A stretch of DNA of 47,810 nt from Lachnospiraceae bacterium (lineage in GTDB: Bacteria; Bacillota; Clostridia; Lachnospirales; Lachnospiraceae): positions 69,135-116,944 of the forward strand of contig JAAUZD010000028.1 of assembly GCA_014804785.1 (NCBI GenBank), in the 5' to 3' direction. Under the pieces are notes generated by a model. That model was not told the origin of the DNA and did no database searches. It saw only the letters and a list, made by a program, of their open reading frames with translations. Of the stretch, positions 7,690 to 16,066 are shown one piece after another. The translations under genes were made by a program, and so were the position numbers. Numbering within the stretch: position 1 is the stretch's first letter; each line of letters starts with the position of its first letter.

Positions 7690-8619
7690 ATGCGTACTTT
7701 AAATGAATGCGTTAACGAGTATATTGAATTTTGTAAATTTAGGAAGCGTTTAGACGTAAAAACCTTGAAAGCTTATCAGATTGATTTAAACCAATATAGG
7801 AACTTTTGTTCCAAATTGTCCAACTATCTATCTAAAGATACAGTAGATCAGTTTATCACCAGTCTGCACAGGCAGTATAAACCCAAAACCGTCAAGCGCA
7901 AAATTGCAAGCTTAAAGGCTTTCTTTCATTATATGGAATACAGGGAATTGTTAAGTGAAAATCCATTCTCCAAACTGGATATCCGGTTCCGCGAGCCCAA
8001 GCTCCTGCCAAGGACAATCCCCTTTCATTCCATCCAGACCTTCCTAGCCACTCTATATGCACAGAAGGAATACGCTAAAACCGAATATCAGCTCCACTGC
8101 TGCATCAGAGATATTGCCGTCATTGAATTATTGTTTGCCACTGGCATGAGAATTTCCGAACTGTGCTCGCTGAAACCGACAGATCTTGATTTAGAGAGTA
8201 GCAATGTACTGATTTATGGAAAAGGGGCAAAAGAAAGAATTTTACAGATTGGCAATCCAGACGTCATTTCTGCGCTTGACCTATATCAAAATACTTTTAG
8301 AGAAGAAATTGCAAGCTGCGGCTATTTCTTTGTAAATAAACTCCAGCATAAGCTTTCAGACCAGTCTGTGCGTTTTATGATCAACCGCTATGCAAAGCTT
8401 GCCGGCATTGAACAGCATATCACTCCGCATATGTTCCGGCATTCTTTTGCGACTCTTCTCTTGGAACAGGATGTGGATATTCGGTATATCCAGAAAATGC
8501 TTGGTCATAGTTCCATCAGTACCACAGAAATCTATACCCACGTATCCAGCGTAAAGCAAAAGGATATCCTGTTCCATAAGCATCCAAGAAATCTAATGGA
8601 AGTGAGCAGGGAAACGTAA
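7690..8619 (+). CDS. Tyrosine recombinase / integrase, XerC/D-like
   Basis: 309 residues from the ATG at 7690, which has GAGGT 8 bases upstream; an in-frame ATG 60 bases earlier has no ribosome site. The N-terminal SAM-like core-binding domain (about 1-100) is followed by the catalytic domain with all active-site residues: R in ATGMRISEL, K in GKGAKER, HxxR in HMFRHSFAT, H in MLGHSS and the nucleophile Y in TEIYTH. It cuts and rejoins DNA at a specific site. Size and layout are Xer-like, but it is not in a xer context and sits beside a toxin-antitoxin operon, so it more likely serves a small mobile or invertible element. No excisionase or att repeats are seen. Its stop is 2 bases from the end of the convergent MerR gene. 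Confidence 0.9.
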   Translation: MRTLNECVNEYIEFCKFRKRLDVKTLKAYQIDLNQYRNFCSKLSNYLSKDTVDQFITSLHRQYKPKTVKRKIASLKAFFHYMEYRELLSENPFSKLDIRFREPKLLPRTIPFHSIQTFLATLYAQKEYAKTEYQLHCCIRDIAVIELLFATGMRISELCSLKPTDLDLESSNVLIYGKGAKERILQIGNPDVISALDLYQNTFREEIASCGYFFVNKLQHKLSDQSVRFMINRYAKLAGIEQHITPHMFRHSFATLLLEQDVDIRYIQKMLGHSSISTTEIYTHVSSVKQKDILFHKHPRNLMEVSRET

Positions 8620-8620
8620 A

Positions 8621-9799
8621 TCATTTTTCACAGATTACAATCCCTGTAGATTTCTGAATATACATATATCCGTCCTTATCCATTTTCCCACGCACCAGTC
8701 TGAGAAACGACTCCTTGTCCCTGCTGATGCTCTCCTTTATCTCCTGTGAATACGAACATGCATATTCACAGATTAGCTCCTCATCCGGCACGAGCAGATT
8801 ATTTTTCTGTTCTTCCACCCACAGAACTTTGAAGTAAGGCTCAAGTTCCTGCTTTGCAGTTTCCAGCCATATGTCAAAGGAACTGGAGGGAATATGGATC
8901 TCCGGATCATATTCCCTCATCATATTATTCAATTCCAAAAAGTGCCTTCTTCCAATCAGAGTGCATGAAAATCTTCCTTTTGCAGATAAAAGGGATTTTA
9001 TTTTTTTATAAAGTCTTAACCGGCTTTCATAATTGACATGATACAACATATGGTTTGCCATAATTCTGTCAAACTCAGCCGTGGGATAATTGAAATCTTC
9101 TGCATCCCTTTTATCTATTATAAATTTTAATTTTTTTTGCGGATACTGTTGTTCAATTTCTTCCACGGTTCTTTTCGCGCTTTCCAGCATTCCGGCTGAA
9201 TAATCAAGCAGATGTATTTCCAGCTGTTCCGGCAGATCGGCAGCAATGCTTTTCCAAAAAGCCGCATTCCCGCATCCAATGTCCATAACCTTCATTCCGC
9301 AGGACAGTTCAATCTTCTCCAACATCCATGAATAAAATCCCGTTCCGGAAGTGCTGTAATCATGAATAGATATCCTCTTTTTCAGATTGTCCTCATTTAT
9401 ATATTGCGTAGTCACATATTCCCTCTCCTTTGTAATTTCTATGATGCGAAGCATATTATCCCACAGCCTCTCATCCGGGGCTGCTTCCGCATCCTTCACT
9501 GCGTTCAATATCCGCTGGATATGCTCTTTTTTCTCTATCAATAACTTTTCCTGCTCATATAATGATTTTCTGACATTAAAATTTTTTTCTTTCATCATTT
9601 CACTTATTTGATCGATGGTAAAATCCAGAAATCTAAGCATGACAATTTTCTGAAGACGTTCCGCGCTTTCATCATCATAAATGCGATAACCTGCTCCCGA
9701 ATATCCGCACGGATTTAAAATATCCTTTTCATCATAAAACCGCACCGTCCTTGCCGATACCCCGCATTTTTTTGCCAACTCTCCTGCTGTGTACTTCAT
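8621..9799 (-). CDS. MerR-type regulator fused to SAM-dependent methyltransferase
   Basis: About 392 residues. Residues 1-70 are a MerR winged helix (YTAGELAKKCGVSARTVRFYDEK, YRIYDDES), followed by a helical dimerisation stretch to about 120. Residues 145-290 are a class I methyltransferase: VMDIGCGNAAFW is the SAM-binding loop, and LLDYSAGML and ANHMLYHV follow. The regulator may sense SAM or a methyl-acceptor drug, or the enzyme may modify the ligand the regulator senses; neither can be shown here. AGGAGG lies 9 bases before the ATG at 9799 and 3 bases before the ATG at 9805, so 9799 is preferred. The operator-promoter upstream suggests self-control. Confidence 0.88.
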   Translation of the reverse strand: MKYTAGELAKKCGVSARTVRFYDEKDILNPCGYSGAGYRIYDDESAERLQKIVMLRFLDFTIDQISEMMKEKNFNVRKSLYEQEKLLIEKKEHIQRILNAVKDAEAAPDERLWDNMLRIIEITKEREYVTTQYINEDNLKKRISIHDYSTSGTGFYSWMLEKIELSCGMKVMDIGCGNAAFWKSIAADLPEQLEIHLLDYSAGMLESAKRTVEEIEQQYPQKKLKFIIDKRDAEDFNYPTAEFDRIMANHMLYHVNYESRLRLYKKIKSLLSAKGRFSCTLIGRRHFLELNNMMREYDPEIHIPSSSFDIWLETAKQELEPYFKVLWVEEQKNNLLVPDEELICEYACSYSQEIKESISRDKESFLRLVRGKMDKDGYMYIQKSTGIVICEK

Positions 9800-9830
9800 T
9801 TTCATATTCCTCCTTTTTCTTTCTTTTTAT

Positions 9831-9861
9831 ACCGTACACCTTAACGCAACGGCAAGGTCAA
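9831..9861 (-). promoter_or_regulatory. MerR-type promoter with 19-bp spacer
   Basis: On the minus strand TTGACC (9856-9861), a 19-base spacer and TACGGT (9831-9836). The spacer carries the dyad ACCTT-N11-AAGGT. A lengthened 19-20 base spacer with a central dyad is the hallmark of promoters activated by MerR proteins through DNA untwisting. It lies 32 bases before the regulator's own start. Confidence 0.82.
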
Positions 9862-9869
9862 GCATAAAT

Positions 9870-9894
9870 AACGGCGGTCTTTTCGACCGCCGTT
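9870..9894 (-). terminator. Hairpin terminator after pullulanase gene
   Basis: A perfect 10-base stem (AACGGCGGTC with GACCGCCGTT) around a 5-base loop, 14 bases after the pullulanase stop, followed on the minus strand by an A/T-rich stretch (ATTTATG). It isolates the MerR gene from read-through. Confidence 0.8.
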
Positions 9895-9907
9895 CAAAAT
9901 TTTATCT

Positions 9908-12900
9908 CTATGATTTCTTTTTGAAATAAAGCACGCCCACTGCCACCAGACAGATCACTCCTAAGCAAAGAAGAATATTGCTAAGTGTAAAAATAGATTT
10001 CCCATTGCTGTCCGCCTGAGATACATTGTCATCCTCTACAACATTTCCTGAAGTTCCCTTCGTCAGCACCATGGCAGATATTCCCTCTACCTCTATGGTT
10101 CCACTTGCAGTACCGAGTACCTCACATCCTGCTTTTTCACCATTTATGTAAATCTCCCATTCTCCCTCGGGAAGGGAAACGCTGATTCCGTCCTTATTTC
10201 CATTATAAATTACGAAAATTTCTTCAGCAATCTCATTGTTAGGGCTGTTCTTAATCGTATATGCCACTACATTTGAACCCAACCCATCAATAAAGGTAAG
10301 ATTATTCTGAATCTCCTCCGCTGTAGTCATGCGCAGCGCTCCGTGTGCCTTACGGAATGCAATCAGTCCTTTATAATATTCGTAAACATCCATCACATTC
10401 CCTTTATTATCCCATTTCAGACTGTTTGTAGCATCCGGTGAGGAATAGCTGTTCTCATCAAATCCGCCCGCCGTCGTCTGTGAGGGCTTGGTGCGGAGCA
10501 TTTCCTCTCCTGCCTGAAGGAACGGAACCCCCTGTGATGTAAAGACAATCGCACTTGAAAGTTTATTCATTCGGATTCTCTCTTCTTCACTTGCATCTGC
10601 ATTGGCAACAGCCAGCTTATCCCAAAGCGTCAGATTGTCATGACAGGATACATAATTGATACTCTGTCCCGGCTGCCCCGCCCAGAAATTATCGCTATTC
10701 TGATTTTCCGCTACGTTAACCTGTTCATTTTCCGTGGCGCCCACCACACTGAATTTAATCCTTTCCTCCAGACCTTCTTTTCCGCTCACAAATCCATTAT
10801 CCAAAGCATCAAATACATTTCCTCTGATTCCGTCGCGGATATCGTCACTAAATGCGCCTACCCGATCCATCTGGTAGGTATGATTTTTAGTTGCCTGCAG
10901 GGAGGATTCTATTGCGGCATCCCCGCTGGTCCATCCTTCACCATATACCATAATGGAAGGATCCACTTGATCAAGCGCCTCTCTGATTGCCATCATGGTT
11001 TCCGTGTCATGCACACCCATAAGGTCAAAACGGAATCCGTCAATATGATATTCTTCTGCCCAATAAACAACAGAATCTATCATATACTTACGCATCATGG
11101 CACGCTCAGAAGCCGTCTCGTTTCCACAGCCTGACGCATTGGAATAAGAATCCCCATTTTTGCGGTAATAATAATCCGGAACTGTTTTCTGGAACCATGA
11201 TTCTTCGGTATTAAAAGTGTGATTGTATACCACATCCATGATGACACGTATGTCATTCTCATGCAATGTCTGTACCATCTGTTTCATTTCCTTTACACGC
11301 ACTTCACCATGATATGGATCCGTACTGTAAGAACCTTCCGGGACATTATAATTTTTCGGATCATATCCCCAGTTAAACTGCGCCTGATCGAGCTTACTCT
11401 CGTCCACTGTTGCATAATCATAACTTGGAAGAATCTGCACATGGGTAATTCCAAGTTCTTTCATATGGTCAAGTCCCGTTGCAAGACCTTCACTGTTGGT
11501 CGTTCCTGTTTCCGTAAGTCCCAGGAATTTTCCTACATTCTGAATTCCGGAGGAAGGGTCAGAAGACAAATCCCTGATATGAAGTTCCCAGATAATTGCA
11601 TCTGTGGCATTCACAAATTCAGGACGCACATCGTTTTCAAATCCTTCCGGATCTGTTGCATCCAGGTCCAGAATCATACCTCTGTTGCCATTGACTCCGG
11701 TGCTTCTCGCATATAAATCCACAGCCTCGTTTACCGTATTTCCAATTTTCACGGAATAAGTATAATAGGTTCCGTTCAAGTCACCCTGTTTTTCACAAAT
11801 CCACGTACCTTTTTCGTCTGCGTTCATTGGAATGGATTCCAGCAGATTGTCTCCATCCCCCTCTTCATAAAGATTTAAAGAGACTTCACTTGCTGTGGGC
11901 GCCCATACCCTGAATTTCGTACTTTCCTTTGTATATACTGCTCCCAAATCATCTCCGTCATAAGCAAAAGCTTCATCAAAATATGTAGATCCTATCACCT
12001 TCCTCATAGATACCTGACACCCTTCATAATCCTCTCTTACAATTGTGTAACTTTTTGATAAATCAAGCGGTTCCTTCATAATCAGATATGCCGTCTTTTC
12101 TACCTTTGGATCTTCTGACCATACCTTTACAATCGGATAACTGGTACCGCTTTCATCTGTCACCGTGAACTTACTTCCTTCCGTCTCGTCTGCCGTGTCA
12201 ATAGGCCGGGAAAGGTTAAAGATAATCTGCTTGCTGGTCGTTTCTCCAAAATAAGCATCCGCAATGACCGGACCCAAATTTACCTCTTCCTTACTGTACC
12301 AGACCGCCGGATTCCCCTCTACCACATAAATATCAAGGACATTATCTTCCGCTTTGCCCAGGTCCACCGTTCTTGCCGAAGCGGCATCATCCACGCCGTT
12401 TTGTATGATCCGCAGTCCTGCTGTGTCCACACCTTCCTCTGGCATAAGTCCCACATGGAAGACCGCGCCGAAGTCGTCCGTTTCCACATACGGATAAGAA
12501 CCGCCTGCCTCTTCTCCTTCCCATACAAAGGCTTCAACAGTATCGCTGGCATAGCTTTCTTCAAAATTATAGTAATGTACATTCAGCTTGATTGCTTCTT
12601 CCTCATCGTAAAGCTGCACTCTTGCTTCCTCTACCGCTGCAAAGTCATAGTGCTCCGCACCCTCCGGCGCTTCCGTCAAAAACTCAGTTTCTCCGCTCGT
12701 CACCCAGATTTCAACCACATCTTGATCCATCGTAACAAAGCGATCCTCCGTTACATCCTTTTCCTCCCACTCATTCAGACGGACAATAAAACCGATTTTA
12801 GAAGGTGCATTGTTACTTTGATAAACAGCCACCTGACCAAAAGAATCGGTCCCCGTAAAGGAAACCTGCTGCCCATCCTTGCCATCTTCCCAAATCCACA

Positions 12901-13057
12901 GATTCCAGCCGTCATAATTTCCGTCGCTTCGACCGCCGTAATGAATAATCAGGGTTTCACCCGCTGCATAAACCGCTTCCTCCGGCATCAACCCCGCAAA
13001 CACTGCCAGAATCATCATGCATAATCCCATAAAACCTGCTGTAATTTTTTTTCGCAT
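9908..13057 (-). CDS. pulA: Type I pullulanase, secreted and membrane anchored
   Basis: 1049 residues. A signal peptide (1-31, ending VYAA) is followed by two PUD/CBM41-like starch-binding domains (about 33-125 and 155-255), a beta domain, an N-terminal GH13 accessory domain (about 375-455) and the GH13 catalytic barrel. The type I pullulanase signature NWGYDP is at 562-567; the nucleophile is Asp678 (DGFRFD), the acid/base Glu707 (YGEGW) and the third acid Asp807 (SCHDN). The enzyme cuts alpha-1,6 branches of pullulan, starch and glycogen. A C-terminal hydrophobic helix plus KKKS anchors it; the LPXTG sortase motif is absent. This fits dietary-starch use by a gut Clostridium. Confidence 0.96.
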   Translation of the reverse strand: MRKKITAGFMGLCMMILAVFAGLMPEEAVYAAGETLIIHYGGRSDGNYDGWNLWIWEDGKDGQQVSFTGTDSFGQVAVYQSNNAPSKIGFIVRLNEWEEKDVTEDRFVTMDQDVVEIWVTSGETEFLTEAPEGAEHYDFAAVEEARVQLYDEEEAIKLNVHYYNFEESYASDTVEAFVWEGEEAGGSYPYVETDDFGAVFHVGLMPEEGVDTAGLRIIQNGVDDAASARTVDLGKAEDNVLDIYVVEGNPAVWYSKEEVNLGPVIADAYFGETTSKQIIFNLSRPIDTADETEGSKFTVTDESGTSYPIVKVWSEDPKVEKTAYLIMKEPLDLSKSYTIVREDYEGCQVSMRKVIGSTYFDEAFAYDGDDLGAVYTKESTKFRVWAPTASEVSLNLYEEGDGDNLLESIPMNADEKGTWICEKQGDLNGTYYTYSVKIGNTVNEAVDLYARSTGVNGNRGMILDLDATDPEGFENDVRPEFVNATDAIIWELHIRDLSSDPSSGIQNVGKFLGLTETGTTNSEGLATGLDHMKELGITHVQILPSYDYATVDESKLDQAQFNWGYDPKNYNVPEGSYSTDPYHGEVRVKEMKQMVQTLHENDIRVIMDVVYNHTFNTEESWFQKTVPDYYYRKNGDSYSNASGCGNETASERAMMRKYMIDSVVYWAEEYHIDGFRFDLMGVHDTETMMAIREALDQVDPSIMVYGEGWTSGDAAIESSLQATKNHTYQMDRVGAFSDDIRDGIRGNVFDALDNGFVSGKEGLEERIKFSVVGATENEQVNVAENQNSDNFWAGQPGQSINYVSCHDNLTLWDKLAVANADASEEERIRMNKLSSAIVFTSQGVPFLQAGEEMLRTKPSQTTAGGFDENSYSSPDATNSLKWDNKGNVMDVYEYYKGLIAFRKAHGALRMTTAEEIQNNLTFIDGLGSNVVAYTIKNSPNNEIAEEIFVIYNGNKDGISVSLPEGEWEIYINGEKAGCEVLGTASGTIEVEGISAMVLTKGTSGNVVEDDNVSQADSNGKSIFTLSNILLCLGVICLVAVGVLYFKKKS

Positions 13058-13108
13058 TCCAAATCCTTTCCCAAAGTCTAAAAACTCTGCATATAATTAA
13101 TATACTCT

Positions 13109-13138
13109 ATTATAACATCCCAATTTGTTCCAGTCTAA
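13109..13138 (-). promoter_or_regulatory. Promoter of pullulanase gene
   Basis: A perfect TATAAT (13109-13114 on the complement) with TTAGAC 18 bases upstream. The -35 is poor, which suits an activator-dependent or modest promoter. AAAGGA lies 6 bases before the pulA ATG. Confidence 0.5.
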
Positions 13139-13189
13139 GATTTTTTACTCGCATTTTATCTACCATACCTTCATGCATAGGATAAGGCC

Positions 13190-13218
13190 AAAAAAAAGAA
13201 CCCTGTCCTCAGGATTCT
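13190..13218 (-). terminator. Terminator of the ECF sigma operon
   Basis: On the minus strand an AGAA-x-CCTG / CAGG-x-TTCT stem with a 4-base loop runs straight into eight T residues (13190-13197 complement). It lies downstream of the 115-residue membrane protein gene. Confidence 0.85.
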
Positions 13219-13221
13219 AAA

Positions 13222-13260
13222 GCTGCGGCAGGTGCTTCACCATCCTTTTCCCGCCGCAGC
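13222..13260 (-). repeat. Nested hairpin just before the terminator
   Basis: An 8-base stem GCTGCGGC/GCCGCAGC encloses a smaller GGTG/CACC hairpin. It stands 4 bases ahead of the terminator stem in the 3' region of the sigma operon. It may protect the mRNA end from decay; no known RNA family is recognised. Confidence 0.6.
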
Positions 13261-13291
13261 ATATCAAATAATTCTCTTTCCTTTATCTATG

Positions 13292-13639
13292 CTAAAAATA
13301 AAAATTATGCGAATGCATAATCGCCCAGTCTATCATCCCCATGAGCATTGAAAATCCTGTCAAAATCATGGTAAGAAGAATTGCCGGCACATCATAGACC
13401 ACTTTACTTTGCTCTAATATCTGCCCTTCTTTATCCCATACCTCATAAGTCTTCTGCCTGCTGCCTAAAAGTACCTCTATCCCCAGCGTGATTAAAATAA
13501 CCGGCCAAAACCTGAAAATCATTCTGTAATCTAATTCCGGCAGGAACAAATGAACAAGAAACAACACACCCGTAACAATCAGTATCATGCCAAAAGTAAC
13601 AGATCCTACTCTGCGTATTCTAATCGTCTGCTTCTCCAT
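13292..13639 (-). CDS. Small membrane protein, LiaI/LiaF-like (DUF5668-type)
   Basis: 115 residues. A basic N-terminus is followed by two membrane helices (about 12-32 and 38-58) with the FWPVILITLGIEVLLG pattern seen in LiaI/LiaF-like transmembrane regions; then a short polar part and a third helix (about 84-105). LiaF-type proteins tune envelope-stress signalling. It is the last gene of the ECF sigma operon, 18 bases after the preceding gene. An envelope-stress link is inferred from family and position only. Confidence 0.75.
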   Translation of the reverse strand: MEKQTIRIRRVGSVTFGMILIVTGVLFLVHLFLPELDYRMIFRFWPVILITLGIEVLLGSRQKTYEVWDKEGQILEQSKVVYDVPAILLTMILTGFSMLMGMIDWAIMHSHNFYF

Positions 13640-13657
13640 TATTACACCACGCCTTTC

Positions 13658-14242
13658 CTACTGCTGATTTTCCCTGTCTTCTCCATCCGGCGTTTTTTGC
13701 TCTATTCCTTTTTCTTCTTCCGCCACTTCCATCTTCTTTCCTTCAAGAAGCTTTACTCCCAGGAAAATAATTCCGCAACCGATCAGTATGCTCGGAATGA
13801 AATCGCCTATCCGCCCCATACTTCTAGGTATAAAGCGGTACGATTCCGGCAGCAATCTGTATAAAAGATCTGTCACGGTGCTCCACAAAAGGCTGATTCC
13901 TATCAGAATCAATCCGCAGGCAACCCATTTGTGATATTTTTCCGCAAAAGTCTTTATGCCGGGAAATGCATCCAACCCAAAAAGATACTCATCCTTCACC
14001 ATCTTAAAATCATCATCATTCAAACTTGCCAGATGATTTGCATAGAAAAAACAATAAAACCACTCCACTGCACAAAAACATGCAATCGCTCCCTGATTCG
14101 TCCACACCGCAACCAGAATCGTAAATGCGAACATCAGCATCATACTTAATCCCATCTTCATAAATCCCATATACATTTCGCCTGCTCCCGGTATACACGA
14201 CGCCCAAAAGGTTAAAAATCTGTTCTTTTTCTTAGTTTTCAT
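13658..14242 (-). CDS. Membrane protein of the ECF sigma operon, unknown function
   Basis: 194 residues with about four hydrophobic segments (roughly 10-30, 32-70, 105-125 and 145-165) and a charged C-terminal tail. The opening NRFLTFWASCIPGAGEMYMGFMKMG resembles the short Gly-rich hairpins of TM2-type membrane proteins. I cannot name a function. The start overlaps the end of the preceding gene by 11 bases, so translation is coupled. Confidence 0.75.
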   Translation of the reverse strand: MKTKKKNRFLTFWASCIPGAGEMYMGFMKMGLSMMLMFAFTILVAVWTNQGAIACFCAVEWFYCFFYANHLASLNDDDFKMVKDEYLFGLDAFPGIKTFAEKYHKWVACGLILIGISLLWSTVTDLLYRLLPESYRFIPRSMGRIGDFIPSILIGCGIIFLGVKLLEGKKMEVAEEEKGIEQKTPDGEDRENQQ

Positions 14243-14699
14243 TTAAATCTCCTCCATTTTTTATTTTAAAAAAGTTTCCTATCTGAAAATTGCTTATCTG
14301 ATCAAACCATTCGTTTAATCTTTGATCGACTCGCCTTGCGCTTTCATTCAGTACATCATTTACATACATTTCGTCCTGCTCCTTCGTCCATGCCTCTTCC
14401 TCCTTCTTTTCCCATCCTTCCGCTTCTTTTTCCATTCTGTATTCACTGCCTGTTCCAAGCGCCGGAAGCAGAAACAGCATAAAAATTGCCGCTGCCATTC
14501 CGGCTATAATTTTAAGACGATATGAAAGGAGCTGAACCGATCCCATGCTGCTCCCAGACTTTGGCAATACCTCCACGGTTTGTTTTGGAAATGCCTGGCT
14601 TAAAATCTGCTCTTTCATATACTTCGGCGCATAAAGCTCCTGCTGTTCCATCTGTCTGATAAAGAGCTCCAATTCCTCATCTGTCGGGTATTTGCTCAT
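14232..14699 (-). CDS. Probable anti-sigma factor (membrane)
   Basis: 155 residues. The N-terminal cytoplasmic part (1-60) begins MSKYPTDEELELFIRQME; one membrane helix spans about 62-82; the outside part is charged. The layout, and a 4-base ATGA overlap with the ECF sigma gene, argue for a membrane anti-sigma factor. The zinc-binding HxxxCxxC motif of ZAS anti-sigma factors is absent, so it would belong to a non-zinc group. The role is inferred from context. Confidence 0.7.
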   Translation of the reverse strand: MSKYPTDEELELFIRQMEQQELYAPKYMKEQILSQAFPKQTVEVLPKSGSSMGSVQLLSYRLKIIAGMAAAIFMLFLLPALGTGSEYRMEKEAEGWEKKEEEAWTKEQDEMYVNDVLNESARRVDQRLNEWFDQISNFQIGNFFKIKNGGDLNEN

Positions 14700-15238
14700 G
14701 CCGGTTCCTCCTTTCCGTAAATTTTCTTAAGCATCTGCTTTGCCCTGTAAATCTGGGTCTGGACAGTCTTAACGCTTTTGCCCTGCTTTGCCGCAATCTC
14801 TTTGGGACTTAACTCCTCCAAATAATATTCTCTCGCCACTTTATTATAGGGCGGCTTTAATGCGTCACACCTTTGCTCCAGCTGATTTTTAACCTCCTCT
14901 TCTATGCAGATTTCCTCCGGGGAGCCTCGTTGCTCCGCCGCCATCTCAAAAAAAGTATCCTCTACAGGAACATTCCTGCGGCTTGCGCTCCTTAAATAAT
15001 CGATGCTCTTGTTCGTAGCGATCCTGCATATCCATGCTTTTTCGTTTTCCCCATTAAAGGTGTCATATTTCTGGAACGCTGATAAAAATGTCTCCTGAGC
15101 CAGATCTTCTGCCGCAAAATAATCGCCGGTAAGCTTATAGCAGATGGAAAAAACAAGTTTATCATATGTATCCAGCAATTCGGTAAGCCTGCTTTCCGTA
15201 CAGACTGCTTCCTTTTCCATCGTACTTATTTTCCCCAC
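14696..15238 (-). CDS. ECF-family RNA polymerase sigma factor
   Basis: 180 residues with sigma region 2 (LVFSICYKLTGDYFAAEDLAQETFLSAF and WICRIATNKSIDYLR) and region 4 (LSPKEIAAKQGKSVKTVQTQIYRAKQML), and no region 3, so group 4 (ECF). It directs RNA polymerase to a small set of promoters, probably including its own. GTG at 15238 has AGGA 6 bases upstream; an ATG at residue 7 is the alternative. It heads a tightly overlapping four-gene operon with a putative anti-sigma factor and two membrane proteins. Confidence 0.93.
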   Translation of the reverse strand: MGKISTMEKEAVCTESRLTELLDTYDKLVFSICYKLTGDYFAAEDLAQETFLSAFQKYDTFNGENEKAWICRIATNKSIDYLRSASRRNVPVEDTFFEMAAEQRGSPEEICIEEEVKNQLEQRCDALKPPYNKVAREYYLEELSPKEIAAKQGKSVKTVQTQIYRAKQMLKKIYGKEEPA

Positions 15239-15266
15239 CTCACTTCCTGCTTTCTTTCACTCATTA

Positions 15267-15294
15267 TAACGAGCCTACATTTCAAATGTCTTCA
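15267..15294 (-). promoter_or_regulatory. Candidate autoregulated ECF promoter
   Basis: On the minus strand TGAAGA (15289-15294), 17 bases, then CGTTA (15267-15271), resembling ECF -35/-10 pairs of the TGAAAC/CGT type. A 13-base palindrome ACATTTgAAATGT fills the upper spacer (15277-15289). The TATAAT at this place lacks a sigma-A -35 at proper distance. Confidence 0.4.
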
Positions 15295-15326
15295 AAATTT
15301 TTCAATCTTTTTTGCAAACATGAAAC

Positions 15327-15355
15327 TTGTCATGTGGTTTTAAATACTATATAAT
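15327..15355 (+). promoter_or_regulatory. Sigma-A promoter of the DUF1836 gene
   Basis: TTGTCA (15327-15332), 17-base spacer, perfect TATAAT (15350-15355). The start point would be near 15362, about 60 bases before the gene. Confidence 0.85.
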
Positions 15356-15422
15356 AAAGATTGTAACTCATTTAACTACTTGTAACCAAAATTTTAAAGT
15401 CATAAGCGAGGCAGGATTACAC

Positions 15423-16019
15423 ATGACAATCGACCGAGAAGATTTAATAAACAGTATTATGGAAAGTCTGGGAAGAATACAGCATATCAATCTGGAAGAT
15501 ATTCCCAACATCGATCTGTATATGGATCAGGTTACGACTTTTATGGACAGCAAACTTAAAAACTCTACCAGAAATCCGGAGGAAGATAAGATACTGACCA
15601 AGACCATGATCAACAATTATGCCAAAAATGATCTTCTTCCTCCTCCGGTAAAGAAAAAATACAGCAAAGAACATATTCTTCTGCTTATTTTTATTTACTA
15701 TTTTAAAGGAATACTTTCGATCAGTGATATTCAGACGCTCCTGAAGCCCATTACGGAAAAATATTTCCAAACCAGCAAAGAGCTTAACCTCGGAACCATC
15801 TACGAGGAGGTATTCAGCCTTGAAAAAGATGAAATTGCTGACCTACAGGAAAATATCATCAAAAAATTTAATATTTCCCGTAATACTTTTAAGGACGCCC
15901 CAGAGGAAGACCTCGAAATGCTCCAGCTTTTTTCATTCATTTCCATGCTCAGCTATGATGTTTATGTAAAAAAACTATTAATAGAAAAAATGATAGACAG
16001 CTTTACTTTAGGACTTTAA
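15423..16019 (+). CDS. DUF1836 domain protein, probable HTH regulator
   Basis: 198 residues from ATG 15423; upstream in-frame ATGs lie in or before the promoter. The family pattern is visible: TRNPEEDKILTKTMINNYAKNDLLPPPVKKKYSKEHI, which resembles a MerR-like wing and helix, then HILLLIFIYYFKGILSISDIQTLL. DUF1836 proteins are common in Firmicutes and are thought to bind DNA; no target is known. It is 47 bases upstream of yerC on the same strand. Confidence 0.85.
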   Translation: MTIDREDLINSIMESLGRIQHINLEDIPNIDLYMDQVTTFMDSKLKNSTRNPEEDKILTKTMINNYAKNDLLPPPVKKKYSKEHILLLIFIYYFKGILSISDIQTLLKPITEKYFQTSKELNLGTIYEEVFSLEKDEIADLQENIIKKFNISRNTFKDAPEEDLEMLQLFSFISMLSYDVYVKKLLIEKMIDSFTLGL

Positions 16020-16066
16020 TATGCTAAAATTCTACTGTGTGAATATGCAGTGGGAGGATTTAGAAT

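Noticed and set aside
7690-8619. Idea of a prophage or conjugative element around the recombinase
   Set aside because: No capsid, tail, terminase, relaxase or mating genes lie nearby; only the recombinase and a toxin-antitoxin-like operon are present.
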